Source: Acetobacter sp. 46_36
GTDB lineage: Bacteria; Pseudomonadota; Alphaproteobacteria; RF32; CAG-239
DNA length: 64,000 nt
Reading direction: 5' to 3'
Assembly: GCA_001917135.1 (NCBI GenBank)
Contig: MNTT01000008.1
Coordinates: 62,001 to 126,000, forward strand
Positions 44,485 through 52,836 of this stretch are shown in pieces. A model generated the notes under the pieces. It had not been told where the DNA came from. It ran no database searches and saw only the letters and a program-made list of their open reading frames with translations. Each line of letters begins with the position of its first letter. Positions within the stretch are counted from its first letter, which is position 1. Both the position numbers and the translations under genes were made by a program.

Positions 44485-45741
44485 ATGAAAATGAAAAAAA
44501 TAAACCCGCTGAAAAGGCTGGATTTGGCCTGTTTCCTCCGCTCGCAGCTTTATCTTGCTCCGGTGCTGCTGCTCTTTTACCAGCAAAACGGACTGACCAT
44601 CGCCGACTTTGTCCTGTTTCAGGGAATTTTCCAGCTGACCGGAATCTTGTTTGAGATTCCCTGCGGTTACATCGCCGACGTCATTTCCAAAAAAAAGGTT
44701 CTCGTCCTCGCTTTCGTCTGTTTCTTTCTCCGCGCCGCCCTGTGGCTTAGTTTTTCCGGCATGTATATCATTCTGCTCGGCGAACTTTTCAACGCCTTGT
44801 CGCGGGCATTTCTTTCCGGCGTTTATGACAGTTATATTTATGATTACCTGAAAAGCGAAAACAAAACCAAACGGATGCTAAAAGAATGCGGACGCACCAA
44901 TTTCGCCATGTCTTCCGGCGCCATGTTTGCCGCCGTCTTCAGCGCCGTCCTGTACGACCGCTACGGCACTGTCGTTTTGCTGTCGCTGGAATTTGTCCTG
45001 ACGCTGGTCAGCATTGTCCTGCTCACCACTCTGCCCAACCCGCCGTCTGCACGTCCGCATGCCCGCACGTTGAAAGAAAAATTTGTTGAAATCAAAGATA
45101 CCACCGTCGCCACGATAAAAAATCCCAACATCAACGTCTACATCTTGTATTCGGCACTCCTGTTTTCTACAACCTCCTTATTTTGCTGGTGTTTCCAGCC
45201 GCTGTTAAAAATGTCCGCCGCGCCAGTTCTGATGTTTAGTTCCATTTATGTCATCAATCATGCATTGCGCGCCGGCTTTTCCTTTCACGTCAACCGATTG
45301 AAAAAGTTTTTCGGATTTAACCGCCTGCTGGTCGTTACAACATTCCTCTGTATTTATTCTTTCGCCTGTATGATATTAAGTTTCCATTTCCGACAGCCGA
45401 ATGTGGCATTCATCTGTCTGATATTCGTCTGCATCGGCATCGGATTCCAACTGGCATTTGCCATTGCCAATATTAACCACATCCACAACTACGCTATGGA
45501 AGAAACGCGCGCCACCATCTCCTCGGTTAACAATATGCTGCAGCAAACCCTTTCCGGCATTTCTCTGATTTGCTTCAAGTTTGTCATCGAACCGGGCAGC
45601 GGCACCGCCGGGCTTAGTTTTGCTTCGGCATTCTCGGTGTTCGGAGCGTTTTACCTGAGTTTGTTTGTCCTGTTGCTCTACATCATTTTCAAACGCAGCG
45701 CAGAACATGATGCGGAACACACGCCAGGAACCGCCTGCTGA
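44485..45741 (+). CDS. Major facilitator superfamily transporter
   Basis: A 418-residue polytopic protein with about twelve membrane helices. The segment FEIPCGYIADVISKKKVLVLAF carries the loop 2-3 signature of the superfamily (G-x-x-A-D-x-x-x-K-K-x-x-L). The second half has a similar shape (FHVNRLKKFFGFNRLLVV). I chose the ATG at 44485 with GGGGAG 13 nt upstream; another ATG lies at 44491. Substrate cannot be told from sequence. It stands alone, flanked by a terminator upstream and a repeat-filled spacer downstream. Confidence 0.85.
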   Translation: MKMKKINPLKRLDLACFLRSQLYLAPVLLLFYQQNGLTIADFVLFQGIFQLTGILFEIPCGYIADVISKKKVLVLAFVCFFLRAALWLSFSGMYIILLGELFNALSRAFLSGVYDSYIYDYLKSENKTKRMLKECGRTNFAMSSGAMFAAVFSAVLYDRYGTVVLLSLEFVLTLVSIVLLTTLPNPPSARPHARTLKEKFVEIKDTTVATIKNPNINVYILYSALLFSTTSLFCWCFQPLLKMSAAPVLMFSSIYVINHALRAGFSFHVNRLKKFFGFNRLLVVTTFLCIYSFACMILSFHFRQPNVAFICLIFVCIGIGFQLAFAIANINHIHNYAMEETRATISSVNNMLQQTLSGISLICFKFVIEPGSGTAGLSFASAFSVFGAFYLSLFVLLLYIIFKRSAEHDAEHTPGTAC

Positions 45742-45760
45742 TATGCATCTGCATACGCCC

Positions 45761-45912
45761 CGTTTCCACCTGACAACATTGCATTCTCCTCAGTAACCTC
45801 GTTTCCGCCCAGCAGCATCACATCCCCTGGCTGCCTCGTTCCCGCCCGGCAGCATTGCCCCTCAATAGCCTCGTTCCCGCCCCGGTAGTTTCTTTTCCTT
45901 CCCCCCGTTTCC
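45761..45912. repeat. Degenerate 34-39-bp tandem repeat
   Basis: Units starting CGTTTCC/CGTTCCC at 45761, 45800, 45837, 45872 and 45906 fill most of the spacer between the MFS and nfeD genes. Periods shrink from 39 to 34 bp. The rest of the spacer (to 46065) shows no gene. Confidence 0.6.
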
Positions 45913-46065
45913 GTATATGCCGTTTGCATACTTTTTCTGCATATCTTCACAGGCTGTTTGCCTGCTGCGGAATTTTATTTTCTTCTCACGCTCCTTAACT
46001 AAAAATAAAGTAATATGTGCTTATATTGACTTAAAATTATTACTCAAACATTTAAGGAATATCAT

Positions 46066-46503
46066 ATGTCTGCCTGGATTGTCTTTCTCATCATCGCCCT
46101 TGTCTGTTTCATTATCGAAATCTACACGCCGACAATGTTCTTTTTGAACTTTGCCGTTGCCGGAGCCGTATGCGCGGTATTGTCTCTGATTACGGACAAC
46201 TACAACGTCCTCATCCCGATTTTTACCATACTCTCCATTCTTTTCATTTTGTTCCTGCGCCCGCTTTTGAACATCAATCCGAAGCATGACAAGGAACACA
46301 GTTTTGAATCCCAGTACATCGGCAAAATCGCCACCGCCATTACTGATATCAGCGCCTTCTCCGGTCGGCTGAAAATTTATGACGAAAATTGGGAAGCCAG
46401 AACTCTCGGCGAAGATGCTCCCGAAATAAAAAAAGGCGCTAAAGTAAAAATCGTCCGCCATGACGACCTCACCATGTTTGTTGAAAAGAAAGGAAGAAAA
46501 TAA
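46066..46503 (+). CDS. NfeD family membrane protein
   Basis: A 145-residue protein with two or three N-terminal helices (about residues 3-70) and a C-terminal OB-like beta domain (about 80-145) containing IGKIATAITDISAFSGRLKIYDENWEART and a closing GAKVKIVRHDDLTMFVEKK, typical of short NfeD proteins. These partner with SPFH proteins in membrane microdomains. The qmcA-type gene starts at its last stop base (one-base overlap), the classical arrangement. Confidence 0.9.
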   Translation: MSAWIVFLIIALVCFIIEIYTPTMFFLNFAVAGAVCAVLSLITDNYNVLIPIFTILSILFILFLRPLLNINPKHDKEHSFESQYIGKIATAITDISAFSGRLKIYDENWEARTLGEDAPEIKKGAKVKIVRHDDLTMFVEKKGRK

Positions 46504-47483
46504 TGGAAACCGTACTCATTTTACTGATTCTTGCCGCCGTTTTCGTCGCAATCAAAGGCTGCATCATCGTCGAACAGCAGGAAGTTGTCATTGTACAACG
46601 CCTCGGCAAATACAAGGAAACGCTCGGCGCCGGCTTAAATTTTATCGTGCCGTTTATCGATTCCCCCAAAGGGATTTACCGCAAGGTAAGCACAACCTAC
46701 CCCGACGGCAGAACTTATTCTTATATGCAGAAGAGCAGCCGGCTTGATTTGCGCGAAACCGTTTACGACTTTCCGCGCCAGAACGTTATCACCAAAGACA
46801 ACGTTTCCATTTCCATTAACGCCGTGCTTTATTTCCAGATTATCAATCCCGAAAAAGCCGTTTACGGCGTCGAAAATCTTTCCGAAGCCATTGAAAAGCT
46901 GACCCAGACCACGCTCCGCCAGTTGATTGGCAAACTGGAGCTTCAGGAAACCCTCGTTTCCCGCGATAAAATCAATGAAGAACTCCGCGCCATTCTTGAC
47001 ACTGCCTCCGACAAATGGGGCGTAAAAGTCAACCGCATTGAATTGCAGGACATCACGCCGCCGGCCGACATTCAGGCAGCCATGGACAAGCAGATGAAAG
47101 CCGAACGCGAAAAACGCGCCATGATTTACGAAGCCGAAGGCGAAAAAGAATCTTCCATCCGCATCGCCGAAGGACAGAAAGAAGCCGCCATCCGTAAAGC
47201 CGAGGGCGAAAAGGAATCTTCCATTCTCCGTGCCGAAGGTATCGCGCAGGCGCGCATGGTCGAGGCCGAAGCGGAAAAAGAAGCCATCAAGCGTATTATT
47301 GAGGCTCTGTCATCCAAAGGACAGGCAGACAAATACCTCATTGCCATGAAATACCTTGAAACGATGAAAGAAATGACTTCCGGACAGGACAACAAAATTG
47401 TCTATATGCCCTACGAAGCCAGCGCGGTTTTAAGCTCCGTCGACGGTATCCGTGAAATGCTATCAGCCAAAAAGGGAGCCTGA
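46503..47483 (+). CDS. qmcA: SPFH/stomatin-like protein (paraslipin, QmcA type)
   Basis: A 326-residue protein with one N-terminal membrane helix (about residues 3-22) and the SPFH domain (VEQQEVVIVQRLGKYKETLGAGLNFIVPF; KDNVSISINAVLYFQI; LRQLIGKLELQETL; WGVKVNRIELQDITPP). A long helical region of AEGE/KE repeats (about 195-265) follows, then a closing MPYEASAVLSSV. It forms oligomeric scaffolds at the membrane. Coupled to the NfeD gene by overlap. Downstream lies a 240-bp spacer with repeats. Confidence 0.92.
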   Translation: METVLILLILAAVFVAIKGCIIVEQQEVVIVQRLGKYKETLGAGLNFIVPFIDSPKGIYRKVSTTYPDGRTYSYMQKSSRLDLRETVYDFPRQNVITKDNVSISINAVLYFQIINPEKAVYGVENLSEAIEKLTQTTLRQLIGKLELQETLVSRDKINEELRAILDTASDKWGVKVNRIELQDITPPADIQAAMDKQMKAEREKRAMIYEAEGEKESSIRIAEGQKEAAIRKAEGEKESSILRAEGIAQARMVEAEAEKEAIKRIIEALSSKGQADKYLIAMKYLETMKEMTSGQDNKIVYMPYEASAVLSSVDGIREMLSAKKGA

Positions 47484-47529
47484 AATGGAAAACCCTGCCC
47501 CTCGCAGAGTTCCTGTTTTTCTGTTGCCC

Positions 47530-47672
47530 ATGCTTCTTTCACAAACCGCCCCGTCGTACTTTCCCGCTGCGGGCTGCCTCTGACATAAACAGTCACCGTT
47601 TCGCTTCCCCGCAGCCGGACAGTTTCTTTCACAAACCGTATCCGTCGCGCTTCCCCGCTGCCGGTTCGGCCC
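47530..47672. repeat. Degenerate repeat with about 90-bp spacing
   Basis: TTCTTTCACAAACCG followed by a CGTCG and CCCGCTGC block occurs at 47533 and again at 47623, with a partial copy (CACCGTTTCGCTTCCCCGC) near 47594. It fills the qmcA to 47725 spacer. Confidence 0.55.
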
Positions 47673-47724
47673 TTTTTATAAACTGCCGCCACAACCCGGC
47701 ACACTGTTTTAAGGATAATGCAAA

Positions 47725-48090
47725 ATGTTTATACTGCTCACGCTCGGTATCTTTATTCTGAAATTTCTGGCCCTCGGCGTTGTCGGATTGTTTTTTGCCG
47801 AAGACTTGGAACTGACGCGTTCTGTCGGCGGCGGCATTTATTCCGCATACTTTGCTCTGGGGGTCTGCGCTTTTTTTGCACTGTTTTTCTTTGTTCTCGG
47901 CAAACGGCTGTTTTGGCTCATCCTGTTCTGCCTGTTTGGCCTTTCGTATCTCGGAATGTACAACAAAGCGCCCGGCATTGGCGAGATTCACGATAAAAAC
48001 GATTTAAAAAGCCGATATTTTAAGGACACGGATACATTCTTTGCCCGCATGGGTGATGTTATTGCCATCATCAACAAAGACAAACGCTAA
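47725..48090 (+). CDS. Small membrane protein of unknown function
   Basis: A 121-residue protein with three predicted helices (about residues 2-22, 37-59 and 62-80) and a soluble C-terminal part (GEIHDKNDLKSRYFKDTDTFFARMGDVIAII). AAGGA precedes the ATG. It follows nfeD-qmcA on the same strand, so it could be a third component, but I see no family signature. The spacer after it (48091-48268) shows no gene. Confidence 0.68.
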   Translation: MFILLTLGIFILKFLALGVVGLFFAEDLELTRSVGGGIYSAYFALGVCAFFALFFFVLGKRLFWLILFCLFGLSYLGMYNKAPGIGEIHDKNDLKSRYFKDTDTFFARMGDVIAIINKDKR

Positions 48091-48268
48091 ATCAAAATCC
48101 CCCGCCTCTCCTGCAACGCACAAATGCATCGCTATTATTTCTATGCCGCCGCATAAAGCTGCGCCGCCGCTACACACAGATATCTCCGTACCGCCCGGCT
48201 CCAGCCCCCCTGCCTTTCCTATCACAGTTCAGCCTTTAAACTGCCCGCAGTCCTGCCGCGGCAGGCTG

Positions 48269-48805
48269 TCAGTGTTCGCCTCCGAACTTTGCCTCATAAG
48301 CGTCGCTGGCTTCTTCAATCAACTTTTTCGCCTCGTCCGGCCCCAAAAACTTTTCAATCGTAACCTGCTTCTTTTCCAACACCTTATAGTCTTCAAAAAA
48401 ACGCTGCAGCATTTTCAAAATGTGCGGCGGCAATTGCGCAATGTCGGTAAAAACATTATACTCGGGATCATCTTCGTGAATGGCAATAATCTTGTCGTCT
48501 GCCTCGCCGCAGTCTATCATTTTCATAACGCCGATAGGCCTGGCCCGCATAATCGACAGCGGTACAATCGGCTCCTGCCCAAGAACAAGAATGTCCAGCG
48601 GGTCATTGTCTTCACAGTACGTTTGCGGAATAAAGCCGTAGTTGGCCGGATAATGCACTGAAGAATACAAAATGCGGTCAACCTTAACCAAGCCGCTTTC
48701 CTTGTCCAGTTCGTATTTGACCTGCGACCCTTTCGGAACTTCAATGATTGCGGGAATAATGTCCGGAAATTGTGAATAATGTTTTACCTGATGCCAAGGA
48801 TGCAC
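48269..48805 (-). CDS. ppa: Inorganic pyrophosphatase (family I)
   Basis: A 178-residue cytoplasmic enzyme that hydrolyses pyrophosphate. Family I residues are visible: AIIEVPKGSQVKYELDKE, SSVHYPANYGFIPQTY, the metal-binding EDNDPLDILVL and MIDCGEADDKIIAI. I place the start at a GTG at 48805 (AAGGGGA 6 nt upstream), where the homology and normal length begin; an upstream ATG at 48949 would add 48 unlikely residues. It is divergent from the gene at 49174, with a repeat array between them. Confidence 0.93.
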   Translation of the reverse strand: MHPWHQVKHYSQFPDIIPAIIEVPKGSQVKYELDKESGLVKVDRILYSSVHYPANYGFIPQTYCEDNDPLDILVLGQEPIVPLSIMRARPIGVMKMIDCGEADDKIIAIHEDDPEYNVFTDIAQLPPHILKMLQRFFEDYKVLEKKQVTIEKFLGPDEAKKLIEEASDAYEAKFGGEH

Positions 48806-48989
48806 GTTCTTTCCCCTTATAAACCGCCCCGGCTGAGCCGTCCCTGAAAATTCCGGTACTGCACTCCTGCCGGGAAAATGCCAAAAACTTTTTCCGTCGC
48901 GCAGAATAAAAAACGCCCCCGTTTTTGTCAAGCAAAAGTTTTTTGCCAAACGACCGTCTCCCTCTCGCAGAAGCTGTCGGCATTCCTCC

Positions 48990-49127
48990 CCAAAACTGTT
49001 AATCCATCTGCAAAACTGGTTGTTTCACCTGCAAAACTATTTGCCCCGGCCTTAAAACTATTTGCCTCGCCGGCAAAAACTATTTGCTTTATCCGCAAAA
49101 AACTATTTGCCTTATCTGTAAAATTAT
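48990..49127. repeat. Seven-copy, about 21-bp repeat with operator-like dyads
   Basis: AAAACT-type cores lie at 48992, 49012, 49033, 49054, 49076, 49099 and 49120 (20-23 bp apart, two helical turns). The best copies read GCAAA(A)ACTATTTGC, an inverted repeat GCAAA/TTTGC. The last copies overlap the -35 box of the gene at 49174. Confidence 0.75.
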
Positions 49128-49135
49128 GTTAGATT
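49107..49135 (+). promoter_or_regulatory. Promoter of the gene at 49174
   Basis: TTGCCT (49107-49112), a 17-bp spacer and TAGATT (49130-49135). The -35 box is formed by the right arm of a repeat dyad, so binding there would affect transcription. Confidence 0.5.
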
Positions 49136-49173
49136 CGTTTTGATAGAATAAAAAAAATTCGGAGAACGCAAAA

Positions 49174-50694
49174 ATGAAAACATACACCCCGGATCAGTTG
49201 GTAATTTTAGATTCCGGACAAATTGACCAGGTACAAAAATCAATTGACGGCGACGCGCTGGCCTTTCTTGACGACAAAAAGGAAGAACTGGATTTTTTAA
49301 ATCCCGAAGAACAGGCACACCTGAAAGAATATTATACCGACACGATGGAAAAATACCGCCTGCTGTACGAAGCCGTCGTCTCCGGCTTTGCCACGCCGAA
49401 CAGTACCGGGTTCCCCGAATACATTTACAACATCAACCTAAAAGACGGCAGCATCGAGACTGACCGTAACGGCCGTCACATCAGCTATTCGACAGAAATC
49501 CTTGCCCCCTGCACCACGGCAATGCTGCATTACATCAACAGCGAATGTAACAACGTTTACGTCATCATCCCGCCGATAAAAGGCGTCGAAAGGACAACCG
49601 AAAAACTCATCTCCGAATGTATCCGCGAATACAAAACCGAGCGTGCCCAAAATCTCGAAAAATTCGCCGAACCGCCTTTCGAAGAGGAACCCGAACTTCC
49701 GTTTCCTCTTAAAACGGAAACGGCTCCGCGCTGCCCTACCGCAGCAGCCCTAGAAGATATGCGCGGAGCAGCCAAAACGCAGCAGTCACTGCTGAACATT
49801 GCCAAAAAGGAAATCCTTCCCAAAGACATTTATCGCCTGTCCATCACTTCCAAATATCAGGGAGATTTGGAAGAGCTGATAAAAGAGCTTGAAGCCAAAT
49901 TCCCGCCCTATATCAAATTTGAAAAAGGCGAGCGCAACCTGTATAAAAAGAACCTGAGCGAAAATACCCGCAACTATTTTGACATCAAAAAAACTGCCCG
50001 CATCACGATACCAAACAGCAACCGGACATTCTACATCGAATTCCAGTTCAAACAGACCAATATGTTTTTCGCCCATATCCGTTCCCACAGCGCGTATGAA
50101 GAATACCGCATTTTGGAAGCCAAATACCTGGCATTGAAAGAAGCCGAACAAAAACGCAAAACACCGCATCCTGCCAACAGGCAAAAGCTCCAGCAGCTGA
50201 AAAAGCAATGCGAGGAAAAAAAGGAACTGTGCCTGAAAATCCACCGCAATGCCGTCCACCAGAGCAACCTGTACCTGATGCACAAGCTGCTCTGGCTTGA
50301 TGACAATGCCCGCGGTCTTCACCGCCAGCCGGACTTCCCCGACGGCAAATACAAACATTCGGTAGACACCCTAAAAAATAACTATATTATCGAAAGCTAT
50401 GAGCCGTTTGACGGCGCCACCGCGTTCACGACTTCACCCGATGAATACCTGAACAAATCCTACTATCTGAAAATGGTCGGCATCCTGCCGGAAAGCTTTG
50501 ACGAGCTGGGCAAAAACGCCAAAGAACACGTCAACAAAGCCTGGAACAACCTGACCCCGGCCGATATCAAAGACTTTTCGCGCATTACCAGCATGGCCGT
50601 CAAATATCAGGACGTGGTTCGCGGCATTCAAAAGCAGCGCCGGATGTTGGATTCCGCCGCTCTGCTAAACGTATTTGCCCAAAACGAACGCTGA
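49174..50694 (+). CDS. Hypothetical protein, possible distant RelA/SpoT-like core
   Basis: A 506-residue soluble protein; GGAG precedes the ATG. Residues 1-170 are mixed and acidic. From about 218 it reads YRLSITSKYQGDLEELI, then NYFDIKKTARITI and FYIEFQFKQTNMFFAHIRSHSAYEEYR. This order (charged helix, basic strand, E-x-Q-strand, H/Y helix) recalls the RelA/SpoT nucleotidyltransferase fold, where EIQ and HxxYE-like motifs sit alike. A coiled, Lys-rich helical region (330-365) and a helical C-terminus follow. The resemblance is weak and I make no firm functional call. It is monocistronic with a clear terminator. Confidence 0.6.
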   Translation: MKTYTPDQLVILDSGQIDQVQKSIDGDALAFLDDKKEELDFLNPEEQAHLKEYYTDTMEKYRLLYEAVVSGFATPNSTGFPEYIYNINLKDGSIETDRNGRHISYSTEILAPCTTAMLHYINSECNNVYVIIPPIKGVERTTEKLISECIREYKTERAQNLEKFAEPPFEEEPELPFPLKTETAPRCPTAAALEDMRGAAKTQQSLLNIAKKEILPKDIYRLSITSKYQGDLEELIKELEAKFPPYIKFEKGERNLYKKNLSENTRNYFDIKKTARITIPNSNRTFYIEFQFKQTNMFFAHIRSHSAYEEYRILEAKYLALKEAEQKRKTPHPANRQKLQQLKKQCEEKKELCLKIHRNAVHQSNLYLMHKLLWLDDNARGLHRQPDFPDGKYKHSVDTLKNNYIIESYEPFDGATAFTTSPDEYLNKSYYLKMVGILPESFDELGKNAKEHVNKAWNNLTPADIKDFSRITSMAVKYQDVVRGIQKQRRMLDSAALLNVFAQNER

Positions 50695-50715
50695 TTACAA
50701 CCGCCGGTTACACTT

Positions 50716-50743
50716 TGCACCGCCTCCCGCGGTGCATTTTTTT
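50716..50743 (+). terminator. Intrinsic terminator
   Basis: TGCACCGC (50716-50723) pairs with GCGGTGCA (50729-50736) across CTCCC, followed by T7. Confidence 0.92.
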
Positions 50744-50878
50744 GCAATTTTCCCGGACGAAAGGTTTAGCAATTTTCCCAAACGAAAAATTCGGTTTCCG
50801 GCTTTCCGCTTATTCTCCCGTAACCGGAAACTTTAACATTCCGCTCAACATTTTTGCAGGCAACTGCCGATATTTTTA

Positions 50879-50907
50879 TTGACTGCCGTAAAAAGCAGAT
50901 GTATTAT
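50879..50907 (+). promoter_or_regulatory. Promoter of the gene at 50953
   Basis: TTGACT (50879-50884), a 17-bp spacer and TATTAT (50902-50907), close to the sigma-70 consensus. Confidence 0.65.
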
Positions 50908-50952
50908 ATTTTCTGTATTTAATATTTTTATGAACCACTAAATTTATGTAGT

Positions 50953-51408
50953 ATGGAAAAAAACATTTCCGCAGAACTTCCGGGACAGTTCCCGTTCGAC
51001 ATCTTAATCCGAAGCAAAGAAGGAAAGTTCGCCAGAACCAAAGCCCTCAACGACCGCAATTTAAAACTTGGCATCTGTATTCAGAACCGGGCTTGGCTGC
51101 TGGTAAGGCTTCCTACTGACCAATCCGCACCTGAAAAATTCTTACAAACCCTGAAAGATATAACAGGGTTGCCGCTGCTTTATCCGGAGCACGAAGATTT
51201 TCAGCACCTGCGCGAAGCCTATCCTAAAGCACAAAACGTCTTTGATTTGCTAATTCAGGCTGAAAATTTAAACGCCGGCCGCCGCAGCAGCCAAAGTATG
51301 GCACGTTTTTCCGATGATGAAGAAGAGATACAAAATGCTTATTTTCAAAAACCGCAGAAAATCAGCTGCTATATCCGTTTTGTCGTAGATCTCGACCTGC
51401 TGTTCTGA
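50953..51408 (+). CDS. Hypothetical small soluble protein
   Basis: A 151-residue protein without signal peptide or membrane helix. It has an alpha-beta pattern (FDILIRSKEGKFARTKAL, NRAWLLVRL), an acidic stretch DDEEEIQNAYF and ends with hydrophobic VVDLDLLF. No family recognised. There is no clear ribosome binding site before the ATG, but the promoter upstream and terminator downstream frame it well. It is convergent with the HAD gene. Confidence 0.68.
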   Translation: MEKNISAELPGQFPFDILIRSKEGKFARTKALNDRNLKLGICIQNRAWLLVRLPTDQSAPEKFLQTLKDITGLPLLYPEHEDFQHLREAYPKAQNVFDLLIQAENLNAGRRSSQSMARFSDDEEEIQNAYFQKPQKISCYIRFVVDLDLLF

Positions 51409-51412
51409 TGAC

Positions 51413-51444
51413 AAATGCCGTTTCCCTTTCCGGAAACGGCATTT
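51413..51444. terminator. Bidirectional intrinsic terminator
   Basis: A 13-bp inverted repeat (AAATGCCGTTTCC and its complement, 6-nt loop) lies between convergent genes, with T-rich sequence after it. Confidence 0.82.
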
Positions 51445-51488
51445 GCCTGTTTTTCTGGCAATCTGATTTTTCCCAAGCCCGTTTGCCC

Positions 51489-52172
51489 CTAGCCCGCTGC
51501 CCGTATCGCCGCTTCCTTTTCAAAAAACTCTTTCACTTCCGCCATATCGTAAAAAATATGCGTAATTCCCAATGCCTCGACAGCCTGCCGCTGCGCAGGG
51601 TTGTTCCGGTACATTTCCGATCCCATAAAGCAAACCGGTGTCATTCCAGCCCGTTGTGCCGCTGTCAACCCGGCCACGGAATCTTCAATAACATAACAGT
51701 CTTCCGGACGCATATTCATTTTTTGTGCCGCCAGCAAAAAAGAATCCGGCTCAGGTTTTCCTCTGGCCACCATATCAACCGTTACCAGATTATCCCGCGT
51801 AAAGACGTCCTGCAACCCTACGGCCTTCAGTTTAAGCAGGGTTTCCTCCAACGCGCCGCCGGTAGCCATTGCATGGCAATATCCCGGAAGCTCCAATACC
51901 TTATCCATCCCCGGTGTCCGATTAAATCCGTCAAGAATACGCTGCCAGGAACGCCGGCCGATTTCTTCCCACATTTCTGCCGGCGGATAAATTCCCAGCT
52001 CAGCCAAAACTTTTTGCTGCATCGACAGCCCCTGTCCGCTCAGATATTTGTTGATTGTGGCAAAATCCCAGGCCAAACCGCAATATTTGTTTAATTCTTC
52101 CAGCTCTATTGCCAGCCAGTACTTCTCCGTATCAGCCGTCACTCCGTCAAAATCCCAGATAATCAGTTTCAT
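51489..52172 (-). CDS. HAD-superfamily hydrolase, phosphoglycolate/phosphoglucomutase-like
   Basis: A 227-residue HAD phosphatase or mutase. Motif I is WDFDGVTADTE (nucleophile and acid/base Asp), motif II is the Thr/Ser in MATGGA, motif III is the Lys in RGKPEPDSF, and motif IV is VIEDSVAGLTAA. A helical cap of the Gph / beta-phosphoglucomutase class lies between motifs I and II. AGGAAGGAG precedes the ATG at 52172; the frame is open 42 codons further but without signal or homology. Substrate is unknown. Confidence 0.9.
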   Translation of the reverse strand: MKLIIWDFDGVTADTEKYWLAIELEELNKYCGLAWDFATINKYLSGQGLSMQQKVLAELGIYPPAEMWEEIGRRSWQRILDGFNRTPGMDKVLELPGYCHAMATGGALEETLLKLKAVGLQDVFTRDNLVTVDMVARGKPEPDSFLLAAQKMNMRPEDCYVIEDSVAGLTAAQRAGMTPVCFMGSEMYRNNPAQRQAVEALGITHIFYDMAEVKEFFEKEAAIRAAG

Positions 52173-52361
52173 TTTTCGCTGCTCCTTCCTTAATACGCAC
52201 TGCGTGCTTTTTAATGCCGCAATCCTTAAAATTCCCTGAAAACGCCCGCCCCCAAAGGCAAGAAGCGTTTTATCCCTTTTTTCTCTTGCCAACAGCACTT
52301 TTTTATGATTAAATAAATAACGTGTTAATTAATATTATGTCAAACTTAATTTTTATTTCTC

Positions 52362-52739
52362 ATGTCTAAGAACAAGACCAGAAAGTCCCTCGCTCAAATC
52401 AAAATGGTGCAGCAGGGGTATTTGACAATGTACGGCTGCAAAGACAAATTATGCCTTGATGCCGAAGTTACGCTTGTTACCTCCCGCCATCCCAAAATGC
52501 TGGCGGCTTACACCCACAAGCTGCATCCGCTGGCTGAAAAGAAGATGGTTGAAACGGGACAACACCAGATGCTTAAAGAGTATCGGTTTGAACTGGAAGA
52601 AGAAAACCAGATTCTACTGGTATTAAGCGAGCGCCCGAAACTGCTTGCTGCATATCGGCATAAGCTCTGCCCCAAAGCCGAGAAGTTATTGCGAAAAATG
52701 CATAACCCCCGCTTGAATCGGGTTTACGGATACTTTTAA
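52362..52739 (+). CDS. Helical-repeat protein, 24-residue units
   Basis: A 125-residue protein made of about five 24-residue units. Three align without gaps: EVTLVTSRHPKMLAAYTHKL-, EKKMVETGQHQMLKEYRFEL- and QILLVLSERPKLLAAYRHKL-, each plus four residues. The consensus is E/Q-x-x-L/M-(8)-L-x-x-Y-(4)-L-x-x-x-A, suggesting paired helices. The N-terminus is basic and no signal peptide is present. It is convergent with the 52837 gene, which uses the same scaffold with 26-residue units. The units do not match HEAT, TPR or the leucine-rich-variant repeat I know. Confidence 0.7.
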   Translation: MSKNKTRKSLAQIKMVQQGYLTMYGCKDKLCLDAEVTLVTSRHPKMLAAYTHKLHPLAEKKMVETGQHQMLKEYRFELEEENQILLVLSERPKLLAAYRHKLCPKAEKLLRKMHNPRLNRVYGYF

Positions 52740-52783
52740 TCCGAATACTTTCAATCCGGGAATTTCTCTCTGTACTTGACTTT

Positions 52784-52812
52784 AAAAAAGGGCTTCGTAT
52801 GAAGCCCTTTTT
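52784..52812. terminator. Bidirectional intrinsic terminator
   Basis: GGGCTTC (52790-52796) pairs with GAAGCCC (52801-52807) across GTAT, with A6 before and T5 after. It separates the two helical-repeat genes. Confidence 0.92.
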
Positions 52813-52836
52813 ATTACCGAAACCGTTCTAAAAAAA

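Noticed and set aside
48806..48949. Extended N-terminus of Ppa from an ATG at 48949
   Set aside because: The GTG at 48805 has a good ribosome binding site and gives the normal family length; the extra residues show no homology.
48990..49127. CRISPR array
   Set aside because: The units are contiguous with a 20-23-bp period, have no unique spacers and there are no cas genes nearby.
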